NCBI RefSeq assembly: GCF_000340215.1
Contig: NW_006921539.1
Span: forward strand, 312,471 to 376,470
Origin: Pseudocercospora fijiensis CIRAD86
Taxonomy: Eukaryota; Ascomycota; Dothideomycetes; Mycosphaerellales; Mycosphaerellaceae
Length of the DNA: 64,000 bases
Reading direction: 5' to 3'
Shown here one piece after another: positions 31,912-42,469 of the stretch (position 1 is the first letter of the stretch; every line of letters begins with the position of its first letter). The notes beneath the pieces were generated by a model, which was not told the DNA's origin, made no database searches, and saw nothing but the letters and a program-made list of their open reading frames with translations. A program made the position numbers and the translations under genes.

Positions 31912-34147
31912 ATGGGCGACGTCATGAGTCGCAAGGACCTCAAGCAGATGCTTCCTCAACCAAGGATGTACAAGAAGCCGCCCTTCACTGTTGAGGTCGC
32001 AGGCGTGAAGAAGGTCGACGGTGAGACGATACCACGACGAAACGTCAAGACCAAGGACGAACTCAAGACGACGCCCGAACCAGGCGTCAACACCATCTAC
32101 GACATCCTCAAGCGATCGAGCGAGAAGTATGGCAACGCCAAGGCCCTGGGCAAGAGGAAGCTCGTCAAACTGCATACAGAGAACAAGAAGGTCAAGAGGA
32201 TGGTCGATGGCAAGGAGCAGGAGGTCGACAAGAAGTGGACCTACTTTGAGCTGTCGCCATACGAGTACATGTCGTTTGCCGAGTATGAGCAGCTGGCGCT
32301 CAACGTCGGCTGCGGTTTCCGCGCGCTGGGTAAGCAACATCGAGCTCCATTCTAGGCAGAGCACAATTGCTGCGTCGTGGGCGCATCGTTAGTCCGGATG
32401 TCACTAACATGTTACTCTAGGCATGAAGGCACAGGATCGAGTACACATCTTCGCGGCAACACATCCATACTGGCTCGCCACAGCACATGGCGCCCAGAGC
32501 CAGAGCATGCCGATCGTGACGGCATATGATACTCTAGGCGAAGAAGGCCTGAAGCACTCTCTCCAGCAAACACACGCCAAGGCCATCTTCCTCGATCCCC
32601 ATCTCCTCACGAAGCTCATCAAGCCGCTCAATGAATCGAAGGACATTCAGCATGTCGTCTACAACGACGATGATTCTCCAACCCGACAAATTGACGCAGC
32701 TCAGACTGAAGAGGCGGTCAAGAAGCTCAAGGAAGCTCACCCACACCTGACTGTGCACAGCTTCAGCGAGTTCATCCAACTCGGCAAAGGCAACAAGGTC
32801 GAGCCGACACCACCCAAGCCAGAAGATCTCTGCTGCATCATGTACACTTCAGGTTCAACTGGTGCGCCAAAAGGCGTGCTTCTGTCGCACAAGAATGTCG
32901 TTGCAGCCATTGCTGGCGTGGATGTGATAGTCGGCCCATACCTCGGCCCAGGCGATGGTCTGCTCACCTACCTTCCACTCGCACATATTCTCGAATTCGT
33001 CTTCGAATCGGCATGTCTCTACTGGGGAGGCAGCATGGGTTATGGAAACCCAAAGACGATCTCCGACAACTCGATGCGCAACTGCAGAGGTGACATTGCC
33101 GAATTCAAACCAACCATTCTTGTCGGCGTCCCTGCCGTTTGGGAGACTGTCAAGAAGGGCGTTCAAGCCAAGGTCGCGAAGCTCAATCCTGTCTCCAGGA
33201 ACATGTTCTGGGGAGCGATGAGCGCAAAGAGCTTCATGATGCACAACTCGAGCTATCTACCCCTCGCTGGCATCGGAACGAGCATTGTGGACAATGTCGT
33301 GTTCAAGAAAGTTGCTGAAGCCACTGGTGGAAAACTGCGCATCTGTATGAACGGAGGTGGTCCTGTTGCCAAGGAGACACAACGATTCATCTCGATGTGT
33401 ATCGCACCAATGATCTCTGGTTATGGTCTGACCGAGACTGCCGCTATGGGTGCGCTGATGGACCCTCTTTCCTGGACCGACTCCGCCCTCGGTGAGATTC
33501 CCGGTTCTGCCGAAGTCAAGCTTGTCGACTTCCCAGATGCCGGCTACTTCTCCACCAACAACCCTCCTCAGGGTGAGATCTGGATTCGTGGAGCCTCGGT
33601 CACCTCTGGCTATCTTGATCTGGAGAAGGAGACCAAGGAGTCTTTCACAGATGATGGCTGGTTCAAGACTGGCGACATTGGTGAGTTCGACAGCTATGGT
33701 CAGCTGCGTATCATCGATCGCAAGAAGAACTTGGTCAAGACTCTCAATGGCGAGTACATCGCTTTGGAAAAACTCGAGTCCGTCTACCGATCATGCTCCG
33801 TGGTCGGCAACATTTGTGTGTTCGCGCAGCAGGACAAGAACAAGCCAGTCGCAATCGTCGTCCCAGCAGAGCCAGCACTGAAGCAGCTCGCCAGCGACAA
33901 CGGCGTGCAAGGCCACGGTCTTGAAGATCTCTGTCACAACGAGAAGGTCAACAACGCAGTGCTCAAGGCTATGCAGGACGCCGGGAAGCGGGGCGGTCTT
34001 TCTGGTATCGAGATCATTGAGGGTGTTGTCCTCGCCGATGAGGAATGGACTCCTCAAAACGGTCTCGTCACATCGGCTCAGAAGCTCAACAGAAAAGGCA
34101 TCACCGAAAAGTACCAAAACGAGATCAAGAAGGCGTACGGATCGTAG
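31912..34147 (+). CDS. FAA1: Long-chain fatty acid--CoA ligase (Faa1/Faa4-like)
   Basis: There are two exons, 31,912-32,329 and 32,421-34,147, with a 91-bp intron (donor GTAAGC, branch CACTAAC, acceptor CTAG), giving 714 residues. The AMP-binding P-loop YTSGSTGAPKG lies at about residues 281-291, YGLTET at 474-479, and DGWFKTGDIG followed by RIIDRKKNLVKT in the C-terminal part. These motifs and the length are those of eukaryotic long-chain acyl-CoA synthetases, which activate C12-C20 fatty acids with ATP for lipid synthesis or beta-oxidation. There is no PTS1 at the C-terminus (ends KKAYGS), so the lipid-droplet/ER Faa1/4 type is more likely than a peroxisomal one. I chose the start at 31,912 for its AACCATGG context; an in-frame ATG lies upstream at 31,822. 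Confidence 0.92.
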
Positions 34148-34857
34148 GAAAGTTCCACTACACTGGTACGATGGCATAAGACTACGATAGCGCAAGCTCG
34201 AGGATGGGTCTTGGTTTCGGTAATTGATGCCTTTTCAATGGAAACTTGGTTTATGTAGTTGTGTGATGATTAGCAGGCGTGAAATTGTATTCATGCTTTT
34301 TCTACTGCCTTACCCACCTGCCGCATTTCTATTGAGTATGTCACTGGTCTCGGTTCAATTTTTTTGTTGTAGTTAGTGTCTTGCCAAGCTGGTCATCGTC
34401 TTCGAAACTACGCTCTAAATCAATCACCGCTGACTGCCTCTTTGATATGCGAGCATGGAGTCTGGAAATGGAGATGGAGGTGAAGAGGTGAAGCTTCTCG
34501 CCTAGGATGGATTGTACCGGTCGCTTCCAGGCAGTGTTCCGGATTTCAGCCATCTCATTCCGCTCGCGGAAGGATAGCTGTCTGTATACCCATTGCGAAT
34601 CGCTGACGTTCGGTGGTGCTCCGCTCTGGCCAACGCGCGCTGGCCTGGTTGACCGTAGCCACCAGTTCATGGAGTCGCAGCCCAGATACACTTGGCGCTG
34701 ATAGCGTCGGGGCACGGATGATGGCCAGAGACAAGGAGTGGTGGTACCGCAAGTTCGCTACGGAAGGCCTCGAGCCAGGCTTGTTTGAACGCACATTTTC
34801 CGCCTCGCTAATGTGACAAGTCTGTGGTTGACGTCTCGAGTGATACTGTGCAACGCC
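34148..34857. other. Intergenic between convergent genes; no gene seen
   Basis: Contains the 3' ends of the acyl-CoA ligase and OPRTase genes. A minus-strand ORF of 124 codons (34,341-34,715) has no recognisable feature. Confidence 0.5.
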
Positions 34858-35574
34858 TCAATCACTTGCGCCGTACTGTCTCCTATACTCCTCCATTTGA
34901 TTTACTTCTTCGTGCTTCCCCAGCTTCTTGACACCCTCGACAATATCATTCAGCGTAAGGACAGCGAGCACTGGCACCCCAGTTTCTCTCCGCACTTCAC
35001 CAATGGCGCTGCCTCTAGCTGAGCCATCGTCACCCTTGCCCTCCTTCTCACTTTGTGATGGCATCTTCTCTTGTCGATCGATCGCTACAACAATGCCTGC
35101 TAGTGTTCCACCTTGCGCCTTGATGATATCAATCGCTTCCCGTATGGCAGTACCAGCTGTGATCACATCATCGATAATCACAACACGCTTGCCTTTCATG
35201 CTCTCCCCAACAATCGTGCCTCCTTCGCCATGATCTTTTGCTTCCTTACGATTGAAGCAATACCCCACATCCCCCCAACGTTTTTCGTCTTGGAGTTGCA
35301 GCGCATAGGTGGTAGTCGCTGCGATTGGAATTCCCTTGTACGCGGGCCCGAATATCACATCGAAGCCAAATTCTTTATTCTCGCGGCTGTAGTCGTCGAT
35401 TGTGCGAGCATATGCGTCGGCGATGGCTTTGGCGGATCGTCCGTTCGAGAAACGACCACAGTTGACGAAATATGGGCTTGTTCGACCAGACTTCAGTGTA
35501 AAGGAACCAAAGCCTAGGATATCGGCTTTCAGGGCTAGCTCGATGAGATCAGTCTTCCATTGTGGGATCGACAT
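34858..35574 (-). CDS. URA5: Orotate phosphoribosyltransferase
   Basis: The protein has 238 residues in one exon. It catalyses the transfer of phosphoribose from PRPP to orotate, giving OMP, the fifth step of de novo pyrimidine synthesis. The PRPP-binding motif VVIIDDVITAGTA is at residues 131-143. SGRTSPYFVNCGRF (29-42) and FDVIFGPAYKGIPI (71-84) are typical of fungal URA5/pyrE proteins, and the length is normal. I chose the ATG at 35,574 because it aligns with the usual N-terminus (MSIPQWKTDLIELAL). The frame stays open upstream to 35,733, which could encode an extension but is more likely 5' untranslated sequence. An insert of polar residues (SQSEKEGKGDDGS) lies before the C-terminal strand, as in many fungi. 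Confidence 0.95.
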   Translation of the reverse strand: MSIPQWKTDLIELALKADILGFGSFTLKSGRTSPYFVNCGRFSNGRSAKAIADAYARTIDDYSRENKEFGFDVIFGPAYKGIPIAATTTYALQLQDEKRWGDVGYCFNRKEAKDHGEGGTIVGESMKGKRVVIIDDVITAGTAIREAIDIIKAQGGTLAGIVVAIDRQEKMPSQSEKEGKGDDGSARGSAIGEVRRETGVPVLAVLTLNDIVEGVKKLGKHEEVNQMEEYRRQYGASD

Positions 35575-35989
35575 GGTGGCTTGTAGTACGCGAGAAGACG
35601 GGACTGTAGCGAACGTGGGAAGTGTGGTCTTGGTCGTCGCGAGGTGAAAGAACGTGAAACAACGTTTGGAGGAGGGTTTATCGATAAGCGCCCTTGCGTT
35701 AGCGTTGCATGTTGCATTGCCAAGCCATGCCAAGCATGACTGCAGCTAGCGTGAATCTAGTTTTGACCAATCAAGCTATCATCTGCTTGTGCTTCACCTT
35801 CTCACTAGGACTTTCACCTTAACGTCCATCAACCGCACCATCTTAAACAGCAACGATGCAAAGCTGTCTTGGCAGATTTCTCAAGAAGGGAATTGGCAAT
35901 GCGCTGATTTAACCCCTGAAACCGTTGGTCAATCACAGAAAGACTCGAGAGGTCGTATGGACTTAGACAGCCTCAGTCAGTGTGCGCAA

Positions 35990-36176
35990 ATTAGCATACC
36001 AACCTTTGTCTGGAGGGGATATTCGCCTTGTCAAGTTCCTAGACACAACCTCAGCCGACGCAATCGATCTGGAACTGGTTCATCAAGCCGGATACTTCGA
36101 TATCTGACGAGCAGATCGACCCAATGGCGGCCGTGTCACTTTCAAACGCAACGAACTAGACGAGCTTGTACGCTAC
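35990..36176 (+). pseudogene. In-frame N-terminal remnant of the HET gene, interrupted by TGA
   Basis: In the same frame as the HET ORF, the codons from about 35,997 read YQPLSGGDIRLVKFLDTTSA, which is how HET proteins usually begin (Y.PL....IRLL.L.P). A TGA at 36,105-36,107 interrupts it, after which the frame is open to the HET domain. A one-base shift near the stop gives another plausible continuation (ISDEQIDP), so the lesion may be an indel. No intron of normal length bridges it well. Confidence 0.5.
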
Positions 36177-37376
36177 ATGACAACTTCCCAGAATGGAAGT
36201 CAAGTGCGATACATTTGTCTATCGTACTGCTGGGGAGCTCCAACGAAGTCACGTTCCATTACCGTAAATGGATCCAGATTGATGGTCACTGAGAATCTAC
36301 ACAGTGCTCTTAGTGCAATCCATCGACATCATCACCACGGCACGTATTACTGGATTGATGCAATTTGTATCAATCAAGACGACATCGTTGAGAGGAGCCG
36401 CCAAGTTGCTCAAATGTGGAAGATCTTTGCGAGCGCGGAGAAGGTCTTCGCATGGCTGGGCGATTCGGACGAGGAATCGAAACTAGCGACAGAAACCATC
36501 AGCCGATACGGTCTCCGCTACGGACCAGAAAGTCTCCGTCTCACCGATCAGCACATCTTTACTGACCAAGAAAACGCGGCTGTTTCTCGATTGACCGAAC
36601 GAGAATACTTCACAAGAACATGGATACAGCAGGAAGTCGTGCAAGCACGCACGCTCATTTACATCTGCGGCGAATTCTCGTGCGATGGTGAAGACTTCTC
36701 TGCGTTCTGTACTTTTGAACGAGATCTTGTCAGTCGTCTCACCAGCCGCTTAATGAGGCACTTTTACTACAGAGAACACGGCAGTACTACCGGTGGCGGT
36801 GGTTGCGAATTCAGAAAGTGCCTCGAGACTTACTACGACACATCGTGCTCAGATATTCGAGATCGAATCTTCGCTATGCTTGGGGACACTGCACTACGGA
36901 GGCTTGACCCAGAGACGGTACTCAAGCCTGACTATTCCATCACGATCGATGAGCTCTTCTTTGAGCTTCTTCTGTTCTATGAACGTATCGTATGCGACGA
37001 CTGGAAGATGGTCCTCAACACGCTCACAGATGTGCTTGACATGGTCGGCCATGGCGCTAGCCTCAGGTTCCGTAAATGGTTCTATACCCGGAAAGCATGG
37101 GATTACTCGAATTTGCCTCAACGGCTGGAGACTGGCTCTGGTAGATTTCATGACTGCTCGGGACCTCTCATTCGAAGCCTGCTGATGTTCAAGAGCACGA
37201 TGGCCGCTTCTGACAGTGGCCTCATCCCCAGAAAATATGACGACCACGTCATCGACCGCACGCAGTATGTCAATCCATACGATCCTAAGTCGGGCATAGT
37301 GGCTGGCACTGATTATGTGGGCATATCGCCGCTGATAAGTCGCAAGATACATGTATTTGGGAGCAAAGAAAGTTGA
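36177..37376 (+). CDS. HET-domain protein (heterokaryon incompatibility type)
   Basis: The ORF has 399 residues from the Met at 36,177. The HET domain is clear: YICLSYCWG at residues 12-20, YWIDAICINQDD at 58-69, ERSRQVAQMWKIFASAEKVFAWLG at about 71-94 and RTWIQQEVV at about 144-152. HET domains trigger regulated cell death during vegetative incompatibility in ascomycetes. The domain lacks its usual first segment because the in-frame upstream sequence contains a stop, so the gene may be a pseudogene, may start here with a shortened domain, or may use an unusual splice. The region after the domain (from about residue 200) has no recognised partner domain. Confidence 0.75.
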   Translation: MTTSQNGSQVRYICLSYCWGAPTKSRSITVNGSRLMVTENLHSALSAIHRHHHHGTYYWIDAICINQDDIVERSRQVAQMWKIFASAEKVFAWLGDSDEESKLATETISRYGLRYGPESLRLTDQHIFTDQENAAVSRLTEREYFTRTWIQQEVVQARTLIYICGEFSCDGEDFSAFCTFERDLVSRLTSRLMRHFYYREHGSTTGGGGCEFRKCLETYYDTSCSDIRDRIFAMLGDTALRRLDPETVLKPDYSITIDELFFELLLFYERIVCDDWKMVLNTLTDVLDMVGHGASLRFRKWFYTRKAWDYSNLPQRLETGSGRFHDCSGPLIRSLLMFKSTMAASDSGLIPRKYDDHVIDRTQYVNPYDPKSGIVAGTDYVGISPLISRKIHVFGSKES

Positions 37377-37746
37377 GCAATACCTACAACTGGAATGGAC
37401 TCCAGCTGCTCTACTGAAGTAGAGAGATATGTGAAAGATGGCCAGGTATGAGGAAACAGGCTTCAAACAGGACTGTCCGGTCCGTTCCACTAGTGAATCT
37501 AGCCATGTTCCCCCTTTTCACTCCAGCTGTTTCAATTCTTAGTCAGTTATCAACCCCTCCAGCAAAGACCTATACCACCTCGCCGCCGGCACAGTACCAC
37601 CAGCCAATCTCAAATCCGATCCACTGACATATGCACTCTCCCTTTCAGCCTTTCAAATTGTCCAGAGGCCCTGACGCGCTCAAGAGATGCCGAGAGATTG
37701 CTCAATGTGGACGTCGACCACATCAACGCTGCCACGAGGAGACGGG
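37377..37746. other. Intergenic; no gene seen
   Basis: No ORF with recognisable features. Confidence 0.4.
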
Positions 37747-38046
37747 CTAGTCGACCTCTAGGAACTGATGTAGCATCAGCAACTTCATAGGGTTGTCTAC
37801 ATAAACAAATGCTGTCATAGCAAGAAATGAAGCCGTCGCATACGGGACAAGCTCGGCCAAGTACGGAAATAAACCGGCAATCATGCCATAAAATCCACTC
37901 TGACGCATGAGAGGCTCCGTTCTCGCTGTGGAACTTCGAATGTTTAAGCAGAGGAATGCCCATCCATTATGAATAACTACGTAAAACCCGAGGATGACTG
38001 GAGGCGACAACGAGCAGACGGTCACTTCACAATGGACTCTCCCCAC
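37747..38046 (-). CDS. Possible membrane-protein fragment
   Basis: This 99-codon ORF has two or three hydrophobic stretches (VILGFYVVIHNGWAFLCL, then MIAGLFPYLAELVPY and FLAMTAFVYV) and would fit part of a multi-pass membrane protein. It overlaps the first exon of the oxidoreductase gene on the other strand and no flanking exons were found. It may be a gene remnant or chance. Confidence 0.2.
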   Translation of the reverse strand: MGRVHCEVTVCSLSPPVILGFYVVIHNGWAFLCLNIRSSTARTEPLMRQSGFYGMIAGLFPYLAELVPYATASFLAMTAFVYVDNPMKLLMLHQFLEVD

Positions 38047-39104
38047 GAGAAAAGGAGTGAGTTCGCTGGTGCTGGTCCCAGATGCTACGCTGGGCTCGCC
38101 GGAGGCAAATGAGGTGCGAGTAAAGCTTCATGCAGCTTCATTGAATTATCGGGATTTGATGATAGCGAAGGTATGGCTCGAAGTCTCGGCTATGTTGTCG
38201 GCATGCTGAAATTTGAAAGGGCGCATCTCCTGGCGAGCATCGAGTTAACGTTGTCCCGGGAAGCGACGGTGCTGGAACGGTAGAAGCGGTAGGGAGTGCC
38301 GTCAGTGAGTTCAAGCCTGGTGATCGTGTCGTCACTCACATGTGTCCTCACACATCCGACGGACATATGCCAGTGCTCAAGGATATTGGCGAGGGCCTTG
38401 GCCAGAGCGTTGACGGCACTCTTCGCGAATATGGCAACTTTCATGAATCCGCGTTGGTTCACGCGCCGAGGAATCTCACGTTTGAACAATCGGCAACGCT
38501 CACGTGTAGCGGTTTGACTGCTTGGAATGCATTGTTTGGCCAGAAGGGACAGGATGCCACGGCAGGAAGCTGGATTCTGGTGCAAGGTACCGGAGGTGTG
38601 AGCGTTGCTGCGCTACAGTTCGCCGCCAGCTCAGGAGCAAATGTGGTTGCGACAACGTCTAACAGCGAGAAGGCCAAGCTGTTGAAAGACCTGGGAGCGA
38701 AGCACGTCGTGAATTACCGCCAGCACCCGAAATGGGCAACGGTAGCTCGCGAACTCACGCCAGACTCGCGTGGATTTGATCTGATCGTTGATGTTGGTGG
38801 CGACAGCACATTGCCACAGTCGCTAGAGGCGATCCGAACCGATGGAGTCATTGCCTTGACAGGTCTGCTCGGAGGCGCAGTGCCAGAGCCAGTCCCAATG
38901 TTGAAGGCGCTTTGGCATACATGCACAGTGCGAGGGATACTCCTCGGCAGTCGCAACCAGTTCAAAGAGATGGTGAAATTTGTGGAAGAGAAAAACGTGG
39001 GGCCAGTCACAGACTTCAGAGCCTGGGAGCTAGGAGAGGCCAAGAGAGCGTACGACTGGTTAGAGAACCAGAAACACTTCTCTAAGGTCGTTATCACGAT
39101 CTAG
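37994..39104 (+). CDS. Medium-chain dehydrogenase/reductase (zinc-independent type)
   Basis: There are two exons, 37,994-38,170 and 38,220-39,104, with a 49-bp intron (donor GTATGG, acceptor AAAG), giving 353 residues. The join restores YRDLMIAK-GASPGEHRVNVVPGSDGAG. The catalytic domain has LNYRDLMI and VVPGSDGAGTVEAVG, and lacks the GHE zinc motif of classical alcohol dehydrogenases. The Rossmann domain has VQGTGGVSVAALQFAA and a FDLIVDVGG strand. This fits the quinone oxidoreductase branch of the MDR superfamily using NADP(H). The substrate is unknown. Its first exon overlaps a weak minus-strand ORF. Confidence 0.85.
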
Positions 39105-39386
39105 TGTTATTAAGGTAGTCTGCAGCACCGATCCTAGAATCCAGATCTCACAGGCCAAGCTTGCGCTGTCGTATGCGAACACTTCCATCGATGCCTCCAG
39201 TTCTACATCAGCTCCTTGCACTGATAGTTTAGCTTTTTGAGACTGCGAAAAGGCAACCATTCCTTCCCGCTGGCATGTATTTTCCTTTCCTATTCGTACA
39301 ATGTCGTGTGATTCGTCAAGTGACTCGGCTCAGCCGATCGCATCCAAGCAGTTTTTCCAGGCTTGTGATACTGAACAGCTCGAGAC

Positions 39387-40229
39387 CTAGACTTGCCGAG
39401 CCCCTGCGGTGGATGGGTGGTTGATCGGAGGTAGGGAACCCCCAAAACCGCCTGTAGAGCCAAAGCCTCCAGCACCACGAACGGTCTCTTCGAGCTGCTC
39501 CACAACCAGAACCTGTGGCGTATAGATCCTCTCGATGATGAGCTGTGCGACACGCTCACCGACCGCCACTTGGAAGTCGACGTCGCTCAAGTTGAAGAGC
39601 AGCACCTTCACCGGACCACGGTAATCTGCGTCTATCACTCCCGCTCCTGTATCAATGCAGTAGCAATCCAAACTTTGTTACTCGTCAGAAAATCGAAATC
39701 ATCTTCGGTTAAATCCAAAACGGCAGAAGCCTGAATGAGCTTAATAGAGGGGGCTGGAACCACCGCGTCCTTCGAAGCATACAAGTCATAGCCTGCTGCG
39801 TATTCTGAACCTCTGGTCGGAGGCTTCGCGGATTCCGATAGCAATTTGACTTGCAATGCTGGAGGCGGCGGCTCAAAAGACATTGACGGAATCTGAGGCA
39901 TCTGACCCATTGGCGGCATCGGCATGGACATCGAGGGTAAGGTGCTGCCTGGGGCAGGTGGAGGGTACGAGGCGGTGGCTTGAGTTGGTCCAGACATTTG
40001 CGAGAGTGGGTTTGCGAGGGAATTCTGATTTGGTGTGCCGGGTGTGGGAGTTGGAGCTTGGTCGTTCAGCATTGCTGGGAAAGTTAGTGCTTGTCCTTGG
40101 GGTGGGCGAATTATTGTACGTACAGGCAACGGTCAAGTTCGCCGCCGGCTCTGTGTATTTGGTGCGTTTTGGCAACGGCGAAGCTGGCTGTGATGGGACT
40201 TGGTGCTCTGGCGCAGGTGTTTCTGCCAT
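39387..40229 (-). pseudogene. DUT1: dUTPase gene lacking the segment with catalytic motif 2
   Basis: Exon 1 (40,124-40,229) starts MAETPAPEHQ and is joined by a 49-bp intron (donor GTACGT, branch CACTAAC, acceptor CCAG) to exon 2 starting at 40,074. A Pro/Met-rich N-terminus leads to motif 1 (AAGYDLYASKDAVVPA). Motif 3 ([15 protein letters not shown]), motif 4 (GERVAQLI) and the flexible motif 5 ([10 protein letters not shown]) follow at the 3' end in a different frame. Between them, roughly 39,658-39,750, the expected strand with the PRSG phosphate-binding motif is missing and about 92 nt of unrelated sequence (reading IQASAVLDLTEDDFDFLTS) takes its place. dUTPase removes dUTP to keep uracil out of DNA and is normally essential, so a second gene, an assembly error or an unusual splice must be considered. 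Confidence 0.65.
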
Positions 40230-40370
40230 CTTGACCGCAATTGTGAGGTGATTGAGAGTAGACGTGACGTGCGCTGCGTTCCCGGCAATTTCGCGTCGTA
40301 GCGCGTTTGCAGTCGAACTTGACTTTGGTAGAATCACAAGAACGACACCGAGTCATGTCAAGGGGCATCG

Positions 40371-40841
40371 ATGTACGCCGTGGACAGCATGATGCAGCCA
40401 GCAAACCGCTGTCCGACCTCAACAATTGGACACCAGCGATACATTTACCTCGCCTTGCCACTACTGCCCTTTCCGCAGCTCGTGCACCGTCAGCTCAGGT
40501 CCAAGCCGATCCCACAAACGCACTATGAGATTGACCGGATCAACCAGCGCTACTCCCGGGAAGGCAAGGAGATTAAGAACGAAGTGTCAAGAGAAGAGAG
40601 CAGTGTTGATCTGCCTCATCTTGGCATTCCCAGCTCTTCCACCACCGAAGTCTCCCTGGGCCAACACGAAGCTCGATCGGGCTTCCAACACCAACCAGTC
40701 CTCCCAGATCATGATGATAAAAAGATGACAGAAATGCAAAAAAAGAAACTCTCCTACATTGCGATACCACGCGGAGTGGCGTCATCGGAGATAGAGAAAA
40801 ATCCTCTTCTCGAGGTTTGTTGCTCTGTATTTCCTGCCTGA
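40371..40841 (+). CDS. Hypothetical protein, weakly supported
   Basis: A 156-codon ORF whose middle part is polar and charged (RINQRYSREGKEIKNEVSRE). It has no domain, no signal peptide and no clear start context. It starts about 140 bp upstream of the dUTPase gene on the opposite strand. A GAG|GTTTGT near its end could be a donor site. It may be chance. Confidence 0.2.
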   Translation: MYAVDSMMQPANRCPTSTIGHQRYIYLALPLLPFPQLVHRQLRSKPIPQTHYEIDRINQRYSREGKEIKNEVSREESSVDLPHLGIPSSSTTEVSLGQHEARSGFQHQPVLPDHDDKKMTEMQKKKLSYIAIPRGVASSEIEKNPLLEVCCSVFPA

Positions 40842-41411
40842 CAGGTCTCATTACGAGTAGATAACTCGCCGATTGCAGGGGTCTAGACACAATCGCCACG
40901 ACCACTCAGCCATCCAGGAATGTGAGTCGCGGCTTGTGATTGGATCCATGGTAACGGTGAGGGTGAGGTCGTATATGAGATATCAATTTGGCATGTGAAA
41001 GAGCTGGGATGAAAGTGAGGTTGAGGTCGAGCTGCAAGAGCGGAACGCTGACGTTTGGCACGTATGGTCAATGGGTAGCGATGGTCGCACTCTATCTTCA
41101 CTCTTCCGATCCGGCCTCCATCATTTCTGACTACAAGGTCAATAGGCGTGAAATCAAGAGCTCGCATTGGTTGGAGACGAGCTTCTCGATGATATCAAGC
41201 TGACAGAGCTGCATGATGATGCTTAATCCGATTCATTATTGCTTCCAACACAATCTTCCCTATTTACGGTGCGACACGCGTTCTTTTCTTTGAGCATAGC
41301 GAGCCCTAGAATCGCCGAAGACATTCTTTCAACCTTTCCATCAACCCGAATCGACATATCTCATTCTTTTTCGATCATTCTAAACTGTGAACGAATTTAC
41401 CTCCAGACACC
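40842..41411. other. Intergenic; no gene seen
   Basis: Short overlapping ORFs only. The last 150 bp before 41,412 are pyrimidine-rich, consistent with a fungal promoter and 5' untranslated region. Confidence 0.4.
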
Positions 41412-41945
41412 ATGGCACCTGTCACCTGTCCCCTATCACCTTCAGACTCAGACTCAGAAGGCCTCCTGCCGCCTCACAGAATCGAGACAGAACGCCTTTC
41501 TCCTGTCCGTACCGAGCAAGCACCCAGACACCCAGAACTTCCATGGCAACCCACATCTCGACGACCAACATCCTCAGCAGCCACGTCACTCAAATATCCC
41601 CCATTGAAAAAAATTCGAACCCCATCCTCCACCTGCTCGAGCATCAACTCATCCGGTCCATTAGAAAGGCAATTCTCCAACAACAGTACCACAAGCAATC
41701 ACCGTTGTCATCGGTCGACAAAGATAACGCGACATCCCCACAACATCAAATCACCCCTCCGGCTCTGCCCGAGATTTTCTTCCAACCCTATCCCTATCTA
41801 TCTCAACAGACGTAACGTATACCCAGCAAGCAACGGAAATCTTTCCCACCGGTATCGAATCGATAGAGGAAAAGAAGAAGAGTTGACGGTGTTTCTGGAT
41901 TTCAGATTTCGGGGAGGGCTTTTTCATCTGGTACGAACGAGCTAA
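41412..41945 (+). CDS. Hypothetical Ser/Pro/Arg-rich protein
   Basis: A 177-codon ORF with a good start context (ACACCATGGCA). The protein is rich in Ser, Pro, Thr and Arg and looks disordered, with a short basic KYPPLKKIRTP patch that might be a nuclear signal. No domain is recognised. The preceding pyrimidine-rich region supports transcription. Alternative overlapping frames are also open here, so the support is modest. Confidence 0.35.
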   Translation: MAPVTCPLSPSDSDSEGLLPPHRIETERLSPVRTEQAPRHPELPWQPTSRRPTSSAATSLKYPPLKKIRTPSSTCSSINSSGPLERQFSNNSTTSNHRCHRSTKITRHPHNIKSPLRLCPRFSSNPIPIYLNRRNVYPASNGNLSHRYRIDRGKEEELTVFLDFRFRGGLFHLVRTS

Positions 41946-42469
41946 TGTCGAATACCGTGCAGGAGTCGCCCGAATCCTTGATTAGCACGGTGAGTTCCGA
42001 GTACGCGAACCCTTCGCGGTAATAGTGTTCAGATGGTGGATTACTCGATAGCGAGTGTACTAGGCATTGCAGGTACTGTCGATCGCCACACAACACCTCG
42101 AGATGGCCTTCCACGGTTCTTGGTGGCTTGGAGCGGCATTTGGCATAGGCAGGTGTTCCAATGCAATCCCTTCGATCCCCGAAATTCCGAGGGGATATTC
42201 TTAATGACGAACATAGACCTAAGGTAGAAGACCTTCACAATTCCGTCATACTGGTAGCTGCCACATCACTCCAGCAAAGCATCCCACAGCTTGGATGACA
42301 AGAAGTCGAGATCAAAGCATCCAGAATGACGGAGACATTCATCGAAGCATAGCTGCAGTAGGTTGGCAGGGACGGCTATCGCACTCTTTCCCAGGATATC
42401 GTAATTGTTGAAGAGGGATGTGTTGATTGACACAAGCGGGTAATAATGGTGCTTCCAGACGCTTCATCG
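41946..42469. other. Intergenic; no gene seen
   Basis: No supported gene. Small ORFs on both strands at 42,033-42,238 have no features. Confidence 0.45.

Noticed and set aside
34858..35733. Mitochondrial extension of the OPRTase
   Set aside because: The upstream frame is open but OPRTase is cytosolic and the conserved start is at 35,574; taken as untranslated sequence.
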